A stretch of DNA of 64,000 nt from Anadara kagoshimensis (lineage: Eukaryota; Mollusca; Bivalvia; Arcoida; Arcidae). The notes under the pieces were generated by a model, which searched no databases, was not told the DNA's origin, and worked only from the letters and a program-made list of their open reading frames with translations. Position 1 is the stretch's first letter. Every line of letters starts with the position of its first letter. Of the stretch, positions 32,865 through 44,359 are shown piece by piece. The stretch is from NCBI GenBank assembly GCA_021292105.1, contig CM037867.1, forward strand, positions 12,610,183 through 12,674,182. Direction: 5' to 3'. Made by a program: the position numbers and the translations under genes.

Positions 32865-33190
32865 TCAAAATCAAACATACTAATCCATGTCCGAATCACA
32901 ATCCAGAAGCAAAGTAAACACTTTGGAACTGACAAGTTAGGTTAGACACGTGAACTTCCACCAGAGAAGTGAGACCGGATGCACCGGAAGGGTAAGCACC
33001 TCCTGTTTAGCTAGCTACACCCGCCAAGTGTGTAATCAAAATTGTGTGAAAGGAACATGTAACTATAGGACGTCAAATATATCCAGGGCAATCCTGGACA
33101 CAGAGACGTCAAACTTATCAACAATAATGTGATGACGGCCATAAAACTTTTTGAGGGCCTTGATAAGCCTAGGCTTGCAATATCCCTGAG
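32865..33190 (-). mobile_element. Penelope-like element, 3' region (minus)
   Basis: Very similar to 48700-49000: ACTAATCCATGTCCGAATCA, CACGTGAACTTCCACCAGAG, GCACCGGAAGGGTAAGCACC, GCTAGCTACACCCGCC and the ATGACGGCCATAAAACTTTT end. The 3'-terminal part of the element, inverted relative to its reverse transcriptase sense. Confidence 0.85.
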
Positions 33191-33354
33191 TCTGGATGTT
33201 TGAGGAAAAAAACAACCACTGATTTTCGAAGCGACCTATCAAGTTCTTATTCTAAGTTTTCGCCAAATTGGATTTTGAAATAATGAGATAGGATGCGTTA
33301 TAATTCGAAAAACGTCGACTATACTGAAATGTCGACGTCACTATTATGTTTAGT

Positions 33355-34310
33355 GGTGTCCCTATATTGATATATTGACTATTGATTATAGAACTTGAGG
33401 CAGATTATGGAGTTTATGTCTAGTGATGTGGTTATTTATAACAGTGACTATAACCCCCGGCTTCAGACGGGTAATTGGGTTTATGTCCAGCGGTGTAGTT
33501 ATAGTACTCATGATTTAGACCATGGATTATTAATCTTTGGGCTTAAGACTTGCCAAGTGATGTAGCTATAGTTTTTTTGCACCGATGATGATTAATGTCC
33601 CGGCTTTAGACAGGTAGTAGATTGTATGTCCAGTGGTGTGGTCACAGTACTATTTACACATATGATTATTAAAACTTTCTGTTTAAGAAAGGTTCTGGGG
33701 TTTATGTACTATATGGACCACGTACTATAAACATCACGGCTGCGGACTGTTTAAAGGGTCAATGTTTTAGTGGTGTGGTTATAGTGCTATATGGATCGAT
33801 GATTGTAAACTCTCGGGTTTTGACGGGTACTGAACTTGAGGTTTATGCTTAGTGGTGTGGTTAAAATGTTATAAGTACCACTGATAAGAGGTCCGGCTTC
33901 AGGCAGGCACTGGGACTTATGTACTTTTGGACCATGGCCACTGATTATAAAACTCCCGGCTTTTGATGTCGGTATATGCCTAGTGGTGTGGTTTAAGTAT
34001 TATACATTGTATGTACCACTGATAAGCGTTCCGGCTTCAGACTTATCAAGCAGTGTAGATAGAGTACTGGACCACTGATTATTAAAACTTCATGCTTTTG
34101 ACGGGTAATGGGGTTAATGTATAACGAGGTAGTTATAATACTATTTGAATAACGGATTTTTAACCTTTAGGGTTAAGAGAGGCAGTGATGTTGTTATAGT
34201 ACTTTTAACACCTCTAGTGGCGCGTTTATAGCACTATATGGACCACTGATTATAAAATTTACTGCTGCTGATGGTTTATGTCCAGATGTTTGGTAACTGT
34301 ACGGTTGACA
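33355..34310. repeat. Old degenerate minisatellite, ~75-80 bp
   Basis: About twelve diverged units, each with a CCCGGCTTCAGACGGGTA-like part, TTTATGTCCAGTGGTGTGGT and TATAGTACTATATGGACCAC. Spacing between CCGGCTT anchors runs from about 55 to 93 bp, mostly 75-82. Units differ strongly, so the array is ancient. Confidence 0.8.
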
Positions 34311-34683
34311 GTTCCCTAGCTAGACTTCTAACATTTTCCACAACCAAAAGTCCATAAGTGCAAACGTATGAAACTAAAAATAATCGTTTGTCGGTGAAAT
34401 GAAGAAATCAAAAACTTCTACGTAAATATATTTTTTGTTAAAAATCAAGAAACATGATATTTATTTCTAATCTTTATTTCTATTTTATTTTGTTTTTGTA
34501 TTTTTAACGAAAACGTGTTTATATCAAGGTGGACTTTTGTGGACAAAAACATGTTATGCAAGAAAAGTATTATATTTCAACTGTGAAACACGTAGATTTT
34601 ACTCCGTGTATTTTATGTTATGCTAAAGATGGTACCATCGATTTATTATTTTAAAAAATAATTTTGATTTCTTATATCGACGT
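34311..34683. other. No gene seen
   Basis: AT-rich unique-looking sequence between two repeat arrays. Confidence 0.4.
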
Positions 34684-34866
34684 CGATGATGATGATGATG
34701 AGGAGGATGGTTATGGTGATGAAGATGATGATGATGAGGAGGAGGAGGAGGAGGAGGATGAGGAGGAGGAGGAGGATGGTGATGATGAAATCGATGATGA
34801 TGATGATGATGATGATTATTATTATTATTATTATTATTATTTCATGATTATTTTATTTTATTTTAT
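34684..34866. repeat. GAT/GAG then TTA simple-repeat tract
   Basis: Imperfect (GAT)n and (GAG)n to about 34814, then (TTA)n and (TTTTA)n. It gives a false poly-Asp/Glu/Tyr frame of 82 codons; the smooth change in unit at DNA level and the lack of splice or start context argue against a gene. Confidence 0.9.
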
Positions 34867-35283
34867 TTTATTATATTTAGTTAGGTATAACACGAGGTTG
34901 TGTTGTCTGTGAGTGACATATACAGAGACACGTAATTAAATATGATTGGTTTAATTTTATGTGTTACCGTTTAAGGATCGACTGACAATATACGTCAAAT
35001 AGTAAAACTGAAATAAATGCGCATGGCAACAGTCAATCCAACAAAACCACAACGTTCTAGACGTTAATGATAAAACAGCTAAATCAGACACCAAAAACAC
35101 AGAAAAGACACACATATTCGAAACTTCTGTTTATTTTTAGACTGACACTTGTCCCGTTTTCACAATTATTCCTTAACTACGATTTTCTATTACTGAAATC
35201 TGGCAAATTTTGACAACATTTTGTGGCACTATAAATAAAACGTTTTTAACAAAATATGAATATAAATACAATAGAATTAGGGC

Positions 35284-36134
35284 GATCTTCAAAAATAGCA
35301 CCTTCATAAATATACTGAAAACTTACAAATATTTCAAATTTGCCAGATCTTAAAAAATAGCACCTTGAATTCATGAATATATTGAAAAATTACAAAAATT
35401 ATTTATATTTCAAATTTGCCAGTTCTTCACAAATAGACTTTAATGAATATCTTGAAAACTTACAAAAATTATTTATATTTCAAATTTGCCAGATCTTCAA
35501 AAATAGCACTTTCATGAATATCTTGAAAACTTACAAAAATTATTTATATTTCAAATTTGCCAGATCTTCAAAAATAGCACTTTCATGAATATCTTGAAAA
35601 CTTACAAAAATTATTTATATTTCAAATTTGTCAGATCTTCAAAAATAGCACTTTCATGAATATCTTGAAAACTTACAAAAATTATTTATATTTCAAATTT
35701 GCCAGATCTTCAAAAATAGCACTTTAATGAATATCTTGAAAACTTACAAACATTATTTATATTTCAAATTTGCCAGATCTTCAAAAATAGCACTTTCATG
35801 AATATCTTGAAAACTTACAAAAATTATTTATATTTCAAATTTGCCAGATCTTCAAAAATAGCACTTTCATGAATATCTTGAAAACTTACAAAAATTATTT
35901 ATATTTCAAATTTGCCAGATCTTCAAAAAGCACTTTCATGAATATCTTGAAAACTTACAAAAATTATTTATATTTCAAATTTGCCAGATCTTCAAAAATA
36001 GCACTTTCATGAATATCTTGAAAACTTACAAAAATTATTTATATTTCAAATTTGTCAGATCTTCAAAAATAGCACTTTCATGAATATCTTGAAAACTTAC
36101 AAAAATTATTTATATTTCAAATTTGCCAGATTTT
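35284..36134. repeat. 71-bp satellite array, ~12 units
   Basis: Unit includes CATGAATATCTTGAAAACTT, ATTTCAAATTTGCCAGATCT and TCAAAAATAGCACTTT; starts at 35513, 35584 and 35655 give a period of exactly 71. Central units are nearly identical while the first two or three and the last are diverged, the pattern left by unequal crossing-over. One unit near 35930 lacks three bases. Confidence 0.95.
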
Positions 36135-36214
36135 AAGGAAAATCTTAATCAAGAAAAGATCGATTGCGAAACCGGAGCTTGAAGTAAAATCCATGACCAA
36201 GTAGTTTGGTGATA

Positions 36215-36397
36215 CTGTAAACATATTTATTTTCGCGGTTGTTTGGTCTGCGCGAAAATTAATATCAAGCGAAAAATGATTATACTTATTATGCTATAGT
36301 GCATATTTAAAAAAACGTGAAAATACGCGAATACATGTATGTCTAAATTTCCTATACCGCGCAAATAAAAAACCCACGAAATTAAATACGTTTACAG
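36215..36397. mobile_element. MITE with CTGTAAAC...GTTTACAG ends
   Basis: 183 bp, TA on both sides, TTTTCGCG-rich ends. Same superfamily as 16932-17159 (CTGTAAA ends with TTCGCG motifs), but a different subfamily. Confidence 0.82.
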
Positions 36398-37133
36398 TAT
36401 TACTGTTGGATGATATCAAGACAACTGTTCTATTTTATTTTACAATTATAATGAACTTACAAAGCTTAGTATAGAATCTGTAAGTCTCGCCTTTTGATTA
36501 GCAGGAATATTAATCGAGAGTTCCAATAACAACCGGCGTGATCAGATACCGTGTTAAAATGGTGACGTCATATAACAGTTTATCTTTGACGTGAACTGCC
36601 GTTAACGGGAACATTTCTCCTCATCTGCACCGCAGACGTTGGAGTGGGACGTTGAAAGGATTTTAACCAGATTGAAAATTATATGCTTTTGTGTTTGAAT
36701 ATTTGAAGATCATTTTAAAAATACATAAAGAAAGTTGTTTTCAACGCATCGCTGTTTCAGTTCTAAAAATTCTTGTTTGAATACTTTGGAGCTTAAATCT
36801 GGTTTTACTACTAGTATATTGACTTAATTTGTTTACACGTACATGTGCTTGTGTATGTAGATGTGTTAGGTGTTGGTTTGTGTAAATACTGAGATACAGA
36901 TGCACAAGATATGTAGATTTACTTTACCTTTAAGGGGATATAAATAGGGTTTAGCAAGTATGAACCTGTTGTTGAATTAATAGGCCACTAGATATGTTAC
37001 TTATTATGGAAAATCACATATATCACAGCAAAAACTGTTTTGCCGTGAAGGTCTTAAAATGTCAATTAAAATTAAATTACATATACAAATTTCAAATATT
37101 TCCAAAAAATGATTTCAGATATGTGATTTAATT

Positions 37134-37171
<38 letters not shown>

Positions 37172-37669
37172 TATATATTAATTATATATAATATATTATA
37201 TATATATAACATGCTCTACCTGCTGAACCCTACTAATATCCACCTTAAAATTTAATCAGAGACAACGCAAATCAACATTGACATACGGTGTTTAAAATGT
37301 GTAAAGTTACATGAATGTATTCATGACCAGAATGTTATATAATAATGATTAATTATAAATTATAACAGAAGTTAACACGTGTGTGAGTTAGTGCAAGTGT
37401 TCTTTTTGAGTTCCATAATGCAATTCAATACTTTTATTTACGTTTCACCTTTACATCATTTAAAATACATAAAACGATTATAAATCAAACCTTAAATGTT
37501 AAAAGCCACTCTAAATAGTGTTATAAGATACATGGTTATGACTGATGTGCGCATTGGCATTCTAAAATGAAAAAATACCCGGAATAATTTGTGCGGTATT
37601 TTCAACAGGTGTAGGTGCCAGGTGCCTAGATACAAGAGCATGTCAATTAGTAACCATCATTACTTATTT
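36398..37669. other. No gene seen
   Basis: A perfect cAMP-response-like palindrome TGACGTCA occurs near 36562 with a GC-richer stretch to 36660; no transcript structure can be assigned. (CA)n at 37139-37168 is followed by TA-rich sequence to 37210. Confidence 0.4.
37139..37168. repeat. (CA)n microsatellite
   Basis: About fifteen CA units, then an AT-rich palindromic stretch. Confidence 0.93.
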
Positions 37670-38240
37670 GCTATGAGATCCACTTCTTTTTTCGAAGTGA
37701 TTGCCATCTAATTTGATGCACTGAGGCAAACAGTGTTCAAGTACCATCAGTCTAAAACCAAAAAAAATCGTTAAAACTTTCCACTCCTCAACTGTATGGC
37801 TTCTTTGTCAGACCGGAAATGACGTCAACCGATAACAACCTTCAATTTTGGGATTACAAATAGACAGAATGTTGAATAAATACCTGTTTCGACCTAAGCA
37901 TCATATGCAACTTGGAAAATATAAACTCTCGCGTCGTCCTCAGTGGACCTCGGCGATTTTCACGGATGGTGGTTCTCAGCTGGTCTAGCAAGTTTGCTAC
38001 AATTATTGTACTTCTCTTTGGTAAAAAAAACACCAACATATTAACACCTTTTGCGTCCCAAAATACTGTGGTCATTACCTTGCAAGCAGATGGTTGCGTC
38101 TCAAACTTTGGGGACTCAGGCCTTACCCACTGACGACTAATTATAATAGCTGTATTCTCTGGCTCATAATAATGAACCCAACACATGTCTGCGTCCGATG
38201 GCATCCAGTTAGGGTTTAGATCTGGTTTCTCCTTCTAAAG
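37670..38240 (-). pseudogene. mariner transposase fragment
   Basis: The open frame 37854-38204 reads DMCWVHYYEPEN, SRQWVRPESPK, KVMTTVFWDAKGV and PKRSTIIVANLLDQLRTTIR. This is the catalytic core start of a mariner-type DD(34)D transposase: the first aspartate, then WVHYYEPE and VFWD. Downstream on the same strand another frame gives LPQCIKLDGNHFEK, the conserved C terminus. The segment with the second and third aspartates and the N-terminal DNA-binding part are missing or scrambled. Dead copy. Confidence 0.8.
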
Positions 38241-38339
38241 ACGTTTGACCGAGTTAAAACTCCCCACCCCAGAATTTAACCTGAGCATAAATATGATGGT
38301 GGAAAAAAGCTAAAAACACCCGACTAATGCGCTTTGTGA

Positions 38340-38415
38340 TTCACAAGTAAATACAAGTGCTCCATAAGGTCAAGCACCTCTTATCTAGCCAGCTACACCC
38401 GCCACGTTAGGGATT
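38340..38415 (-). mobile_element. Penelope-like element, small 3' fragment
   Basis: GTGCTCCATAAGGTCAAGCA and CTAGCCAGCTACACCCGCCA match the conserved 3' region. Confidence 0.6.
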
Positions 38416-38870
38416 TTTTTCAAGGTCAAACAATAGTCAGGGAAATTTAAAAACGTCAGGAACTTTAAAATTAAGGAAATGATCAGGGGATCTTATATTT
38501 TTTCAATAGTTTTAATAATTTTGATAATGTTTTGTTTTTGATTTATCCAGCCTACTCCTCCCATACAACTGAACAGAGCAGGAACGGTACATGTTATAGA
38601 CTAGAACTTTAGATTATGTTTCCGTTTCACATTGTATTGCTAAAATATTTGAATCTTTATGTACTTTGCCATCTCCACCACCTTTCCCAACAGTTCAATG
38701 ACAACAATGTAAACAAGCATGTCTAGCTGCACCAAGAATTTTGTTTCGAAGTGCATTAAAATGTAAAATGTCGGGGGAAAATTCTGTCAGGAAAATGCCA
38801 GTGGATTTTTAATTGTCAAGTGTGATAACCAAGGTAAGTTATATAAAAAAAAAAAAAAATAAATAAAAAC
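38416..38870. other. No gene seen
   Basis: AT-rich; an A-run lies at 38848-38860. Confidence 0.4.
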
Positions 38871-38995
38871 ATACGTCCTTGTTCGTAATACAATCGAGAA
38901 GAATGGTAAAAAAATTGGAACTGACAAGTCAGGTTAGACACGTGAACTTTCCACCAGGGAAATGAGGCTGGGTACTCCAGAAGTTTGGGGTTATA
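38871..38995 (-). mobile_element. Penelope-like element, 3' fragment
   Basis: Contains TTGGAACTGACAAGTCAGGT, GACACGTGAACTTTCCACCA and GAGGCTGGGTACTCCAGAAG of the 3' region. Confidence 0.75.
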
Positions 38996-39094
38996 AACGA
39001 AAAACATAATACAATGGCTAAAGACAATTAGATATAAAATATATACAAATTAATATAAGACGATTGTGTGTTACAGACGATAAAATGTTATAAA

Positions 39095-39600
39095 TTGGCT
39101 GGATACAAATTAGCATACCAAAAACAAAAATCATACTTATCCATGTCCGAATCAAAATCCAGTAGCAAAGTAAACACCTTGGCACTGACAAGTCATTTTA
39201 TACACGTGAAGTCACCAGGGAAGTTAGGCCGTGTGCTCCGGAAGAGTAAGCACATCGTGTTTAGCTAGCTACACCCACCACGTGTGTAATCAAAATATTG
39301 GGAAAGGAACAAGGAACTACGGAGTGTCAAACATTATCCAGGGCAATTCTAGAGAGAGAGAGAGAGGGAGAGAGAGATCAAATTTATCAAGAATACTGTA
39401 ATGACGACCATAACAGCTTTTGAGGGCATTGATAAGCATAGGTTCGCAATATCCCAGACTCAACAATTTGTTTGCAAGTCCGTTGCATTGTACAAAGTCC
39501 CCATAATGGGAAAAAAGCTCTAACATAGCGTTTTAATTTATTGGGAAACAAAGCATAAGCAGGAGAAGCAGATATATCGCTGCGTAGAAACAGCAAGTTG
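39095..39600 (-). mobile_element. Penelope-like element: RT C terminus plus 3' region
   Basis: Plus-strand 39105-39460 is the 3' region (CCATGTCCGAATCAAAATCC, CACCAGGGAAGTTAGGCCG, GCTAGCTACACCCACC), here containing an (AG)n run at 39350-39378. Upstream in the element's sense the minus frame 39387-39560 reads FSHYGDFVQCNGLANKLLS and CYGRHYSILDKF, the conserved C terminus of this reverse transcriptase family. It shows directly that the 3' region belongs to the RT element. Confidence 0.82.
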
Positions 39601-40806
39601 ACAATAGAAAAACCGAAGTCATCACTCTTATATATAAGAGGAAAAAATTGCTTTATTGTAATGTGATGTAATTATAATTAGGTTTGGTGGATTTGATATG
39701 CCTTTTTTTAAATTACTCGCTGCTAAAGTCGATGTATGACGTAACGATGTATTAATAACCCTGGAGAGTTCCGAGTTACGAAAATGCAATATTGAAACGA
39801 ATTTAAATGTTATCTGAAATGTACTGAGTTAAACCTAATGGATACAAGTGAACTTCTATCGTAAGTTTTAGTTTCCCCAAATTTTCAAATTTCACTTTTT
39901 CAAATCTTGTAACGATGGCACTTTGAATTTTTTCAGAAACAATAACTTATAAATTTGTCATTCGAGGACAGCACTTAGAAAATAATGATTAAAGGCGGAA
40001 AAGCCTTCAGTTTTAATGTGTTAGCATACCAAAATCTATATTTGTTAATGTGGACAAGTTTAAGTATTAGTAAAGAACATATTATACCAGTGTTAATGTT
40101 AAAGTTTAGATATTGATTTTTAAAACTAAAAAAGTCCATTTTTATTTAAATCTACCAAACCTGCCATACATACATGACTTTCTTTTAAATAACGGGACAT
40201 TTTCTGAGAATTATTTTAATGGTTAATTTTGTACATGTTTGTGCACGGTTTGCTTTCCATAAACTCTTTTCTACAAGCATGAATTTTAAAGAAATCAGGA
40301 AATGTCTATACATGCACTTTACCGCTAACAATATCATTAAGAACTGATGTTAAATGAATATAATATCTGCCAGTCTGTATAAAAATATAATTTAATTCAT
40401 TTAACCATATAATTCGTTTAAAAATTGAATCAGTCGGGTGTATTTTTTGCATTTGAAACATTTCAGTATAGATGATTTCAGCTTGGTGTAAGGTTACTTT
40501 TACTTTTTTTCTTTTATTCAGAATACATAACCCTACATCTTTAACTTTTTTAAATTTTAATTTCTGATTAAAATGTACTTTTGAAGGTAGAATTGTATTT
40601 CCGCATTTTTTTCACAAAGTCTTAATTTCAATTCTGCTTTTATTTCCGCAATAATAATTTTTTTATGAAAGACGTAAGTGTTATGATTTGGTATGGCGTT
40701 AAGATTAATAAACTAAGAACACCAAGGTCGGCGCCTACTCAGTTAATTAAGGATCTTAGGTTTCAAAAAGCCGGGTATTTTTTTTTACACTTGACGGATA
40801 TTATTT
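39601..40806. other. No gene seen
   Basis: AT-rich. Around 40085 is ATTATACCAGTGTTAATGTTA, a trace of the sequence beside the ribozyme in the Penelope-like family. Confidence 0.4.
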
Positions 40807-40966
40807 AAGAATTGAATTGCACTTTTTACGTTGTTATCGGGGTGTAACAACGTGAAAATTATGACAAATTGTGTAAAACCGCTACGCGACGCGGTTTTAC
40901 ACAATTTGTCATAATTTTCACGTTGTTACACCCCGATAACAACGTAAAAAGTGCAATTCAATTCTT
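40807..40966. repeat. Perfect palindrome with 76-bp arms
   Basis: 40807-40882 and 40891-40966 are exact inverted copies around the 8-base spacer TACGCGAC. Each arm also contains its own hairpin, ACGTTGTTA...TAACAACGT. The absence of any mismatch implies recent origin or gene conversion. Confidence 0.95.
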
Positions 40967-42365
40967 ATAATTACAAACCCAAAATTTAACAATTTTTTAA
41001 GCTGACCTACATTTCTGAACTGATCAGCTGATTTTCAGAAAATCGACGTTACAAGGCTGAACTGCGTAGTAATACAATAAATGACATCTTTATAACACGA
41101 TAAAATATCCGATAAAAAAGCTGAAATAGTTTTGAATTTATATCTTTTTATTCATTTTTTAGTTTTTTTCAGTCAACATATAAATAATGTTTCATTTAAA
41201 TTCATTTACAAAAAGGGATTATATTTTGTCTCGCAATCATGAAAACAAACAACACTTTGTACAACGTCATACGTGACGGCCAAACGTTTGTAGGACAGGC
41301 GTGTTTACATTTTGATTTTACCCATAACATAAGAAAAACTGCATTGGTTGAATGAACAGTGTGTTAAACAAATCCTGAAACCAACTATAGTCATGGAATT
41401 AATGTTTTCTTGGATGAATCAATGTTTTACCACCCATGGAATGGATGCGAGATTTGGGATTCTGTCACCGGTGGTAGCTGTATGGGCTGATCAGGGACAT
41501 TTGGAGAAGGTAAACAAGCGTTACGGGTGAATTTTAGGTAGTATGTTATCAATTTTATTAAATTATTATTGACAGGCCTACCACTGTCATTATCATCAAG
41601 ATCCAGTTCAGAATCAACCATCTGACTTATCTGCACACTGGCATTGCATTCATCAAAACATTTATCCTGATCCACGGCTATACATTGTCTTGGGTAAATA
41701 AAATGTCTTTGCTTTCAAAAGGATGCGTATGTTATGAATTTTTAACAAAACACCCCGCACTGAGGTTTGGCATCCGAGAATACCATGATGCGTGTCGTAT
41801 TGCTTATACTTAGGCCTATAGACACGTAAAATGTTCGGTGACGATAAAATGTCGATTTTGAAAAATATTTCATAAATATATAATCTTAAATGTAACTTAA
41901 ATTATTAAAAATATCGGTGAAAATTAATCAGAACATGTTTGAATTAATTTTTCAAAATTTGAATTTATAAAAAATTGAAGTTCATGTTTCTATGTGAAAT
42001 CGTTCCCGATCTCCCGTTTGTTTACAATCTTAAAATGGCTGTTCAGAGATGGCTAATCCCCGAAACAGGCCCAAAGTAGTTCCGGTAGAAAACGTTGTTA
42101 TTGGAAAATAACACCGCGTTTTTTGCAAGACGACAACCAATGAAAATGCTCTAAATTGTGTAACAACGTGAAGTTTGTAATTATTACAAAATATATATAC
42201 AGGAAGTAACATTAGTTGAAAAATGCCTTTTAAACTGAGACACAACGCTACAAGTCGGTAACACACACCCATCTGTTCTTAATGTTTATTTAGCCTATTT
42301 CGGAGAAAGCAAGATCGCAAAATATTATATATATTCCAATATGACAGGTACAAATTAATGAGTCT
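40967..42365. other. Region with exon-like blocks of unknown nature
   Basis: 41340-41508 and 41576-41693 look like exons on the plus strand: GAGAAG|GTAAAC, TTATTGACAG|GCC and CTTGG|GTAAAT. One plus frame reads FYHPWNGCEIWDSVTGGSCMG, then a stop; the second block reads AYHCHYHQDPVQNQPSDLSA. The minus strand of the same blocks is also open (DKCFDECNASVQISQMVDSE, 41427-41675). I recognise neither reading. Further on, 42160-42180 repeats GTGTAACAACGTGAA from the palindrome, so the stretch may be one decayed DNA transposon. Confidence 0.3.
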
Positions 42366-42831
42366 TTTACTTACATGAGCCGAGTCGTTACTAAACATTG
42401 CCGTTTCGGCTCCATTCTTTCTTCATATATCATTTTATGCGACAAAATATAACCTGGTGGGTGTTTACAATGGTAAATATTTTTTTCGAAATGGCGGGGA
42501 TCTTTTTGTTACGTTGTAATAACGAAAGAGCTGACTATTTACGTAGGTTAGTGCAGCTCAAGATTGAATTTTGCGTAACTGGGATGACCAAAACAGATCT
42601 AATCAAGTAATAAAAGTGAACTAATTTTCTGCATTTTCAAACTTTTGAAAATATTGCAGTAAATTCAAACTTTTAAACTCAAACCGAACTTTGAGCTACC
42701 CTTCATGTACCTCTTGCATACCTTACGTAAATAATAAATTATTCCGTCATCATGACGTCACATGAAAAACACCGCAATTTTGTCAAATCGAAATTAGGGT
42801 TGTTAGCAACGACTCGGCTCATGTAAGTAAA
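42366..42831. mobile_element. TIR element (MITE), 466 bp
   Basis: TTTACTTACATGAGCCGAGT (42366-) and its inverted copy ending at 42831; TIRs of 29 bp with one mismatch (position 42390 against 42807). The interior has a 70-codon frame without recognisable features. Confidence 0.85.
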
Positions 42832-43250
42832 TGATTAATTGATTTGATTTTTAACTGTGCCATTCAAATCTTTGAAATATTAAGGTTGTTCCTTTCTCTG
42901 CAGTAGAGTAAACAGATAGTAATATATAGTAGTGTGCTAAAGGCAACAAAAATATTACTAGTGGCCAATAGAAGCAGACGACAAATAAGTTGCAGAAAAA
43001 GAATTGATTATTAATGAAAGTTTTGATTTTGCAGGAATAGATGACGTCATTAAATACAATTTCTAATCAGCAGTATTTGGACCAAAGTAGTGAAAATCTG
43101 ATTATGTTAAAGATGTTGAAATGTGACAACTATAATTACCAAAATGTATTTTACTAATTCCACTTAAAGCAAATTTTTGAATGATTTCGTAAAGGTTAAT
43201 TTTTGAGAAATTTTAAATTTAAGATGCAGATTATTTTTGTGAACATTTTT
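42832..43250 (-). mobile_element. Penelope-like remnant with dead ribozyme
   Basis: From about 43036 the minus strand follows the order seen at 61090-61290: a decayed ribozyme (CTGCTGA, then AATTGTATTTAATGACGTCA in place of the GAAAC...GTC part), then TTTGGTCCAAAT-type flank and TGAGAAATTTTAAATTTAAG. Confidence 0.55.
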
Positions 43251-43860
43251 TATTCTTGAATATACAAAGAATTACTTTTTCAGTTAACGATATTCTCGGG
43301 GTTGCGAGTAGATATACCAGCACAGCCCACATATATGCATGAGTATTTAACATGGAAGACCTTGGTACTGTCGCGAATAGTTTAAAAGTTGTCGAAACGA
43401 CGTTAAGTAACATGCACTTAATTTCAACCTTTAAATTTGATCTGATTAAAAACTATATAAATACAAGTAGGTAATATTAACACCGATTACATAAAAACTG
43501 GTACTAAATATCAGGCATTGTTTGGAACAATATCATACAAATTACCGTAAATCACTTTTATTTTTTACATCTCATTTTCTCCGTCATCACGACTTCTGTA
43601 TGTTAATTCATTATATGTTTCTGTGTCATCTTAAGATGCCATAATTGATGAAGAAGTGTATTGCTTTCACGATGGTATCAGGTACTTTTCGCGCATTTTA
43701 ATGTGAAACCATAATAATCACGTATGGTCAAATACTAGTATTATTTTTACATCTCAAGTGGTTTCTGCATCTTGTTGCTTATATTACAACGAATGGTAAA
43801 CAAAAATATTTTTTTAAAAGTATAGCAACACACTGAAAGATAAAAACGATTTATCAGTCA
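43251..43860. other. No gene seen
   Basis: AT-rich sequence with no recognised repeat. Confidence 0.4.
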
Positions 43861-44175
43861 CGTATATCTGAACGATAAGGACATCTTATCTGGACGATAA
43901 GGACACCTAATCAATCACGTTTACCCTATTACGTACATAAAATGTAATTATTGATTTGTTGGTGTTATTCTGTTACCATATGACTATTTATAAAACACGC
44001 TTTTCTTGAAACACGTTTATGCGGCATTACCGCTATCCGGCGTTACATACACAACGCTGGCGTAACGACTGTAATTATAGGTATTATAGCGTTGACGTGT
44101 TTGTTATACTTTACGCCAAAACTTGTTATAACTAATGAAAACAAACCTTTTCACTTCTATTGTTGCAGCTGACCA
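43861..44175 (+). mobile_element. Diverged copy of the Penelope-like upstream block
   Basis: Runs parallel to 47225-47465: CAATCACGTTTACCCTATTACGTACATAAAATGTAAT, AAAACTGTAATTATA/GACTGTAATTATA, ATAGCGTTGA and CTTCTATTGTTGCA. The copies diverge after CTATTGTTGCA, as if that were a boundary. Confidence 0.65.
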
Positions 44176-44348
44176 AAGCCTAAAGAGCTTGCGGGGGTTA
44201 AATGCCATTTTGGGTAACATCTAATTGTAACAAGTTCCCTTCCACAGACCTCCTCATGATAAATATTTACAAACATACGAATATACTGTTGGAATACGTT
44301 GGATAATGAAACCCTTGGGATCATGAATATTAATTAACTTATCTGAGT

Positions 44349-44358
44349 ATAAAAAGGG
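44349..44358 (+). promoter_or_regulatory. Strong TATA-like element
   Basis: TATAAAAAGG, a textbook TATA box, immediately upstream of the duplicated 86-bp unit at 44360. No coding exon downstream was identified, so promoter function is only suggested. Confidence 0.35.
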
Positions 44359-44359
44359 G

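Noticed and set aside
34664..34912. 82-codon acidic frame (poly D/E, then poly Y)
   Set aside because: It is a GAT/GAG and TTA simple-repeat tract; the protein pattern only mirrors the DNA repeat.
35373..35588. Repeated NILK-YKNYLYFKF frame
   Set aside because: Produced by the 71-bp satellite; 71 is not a multiple of three, so the frame is not maintained.
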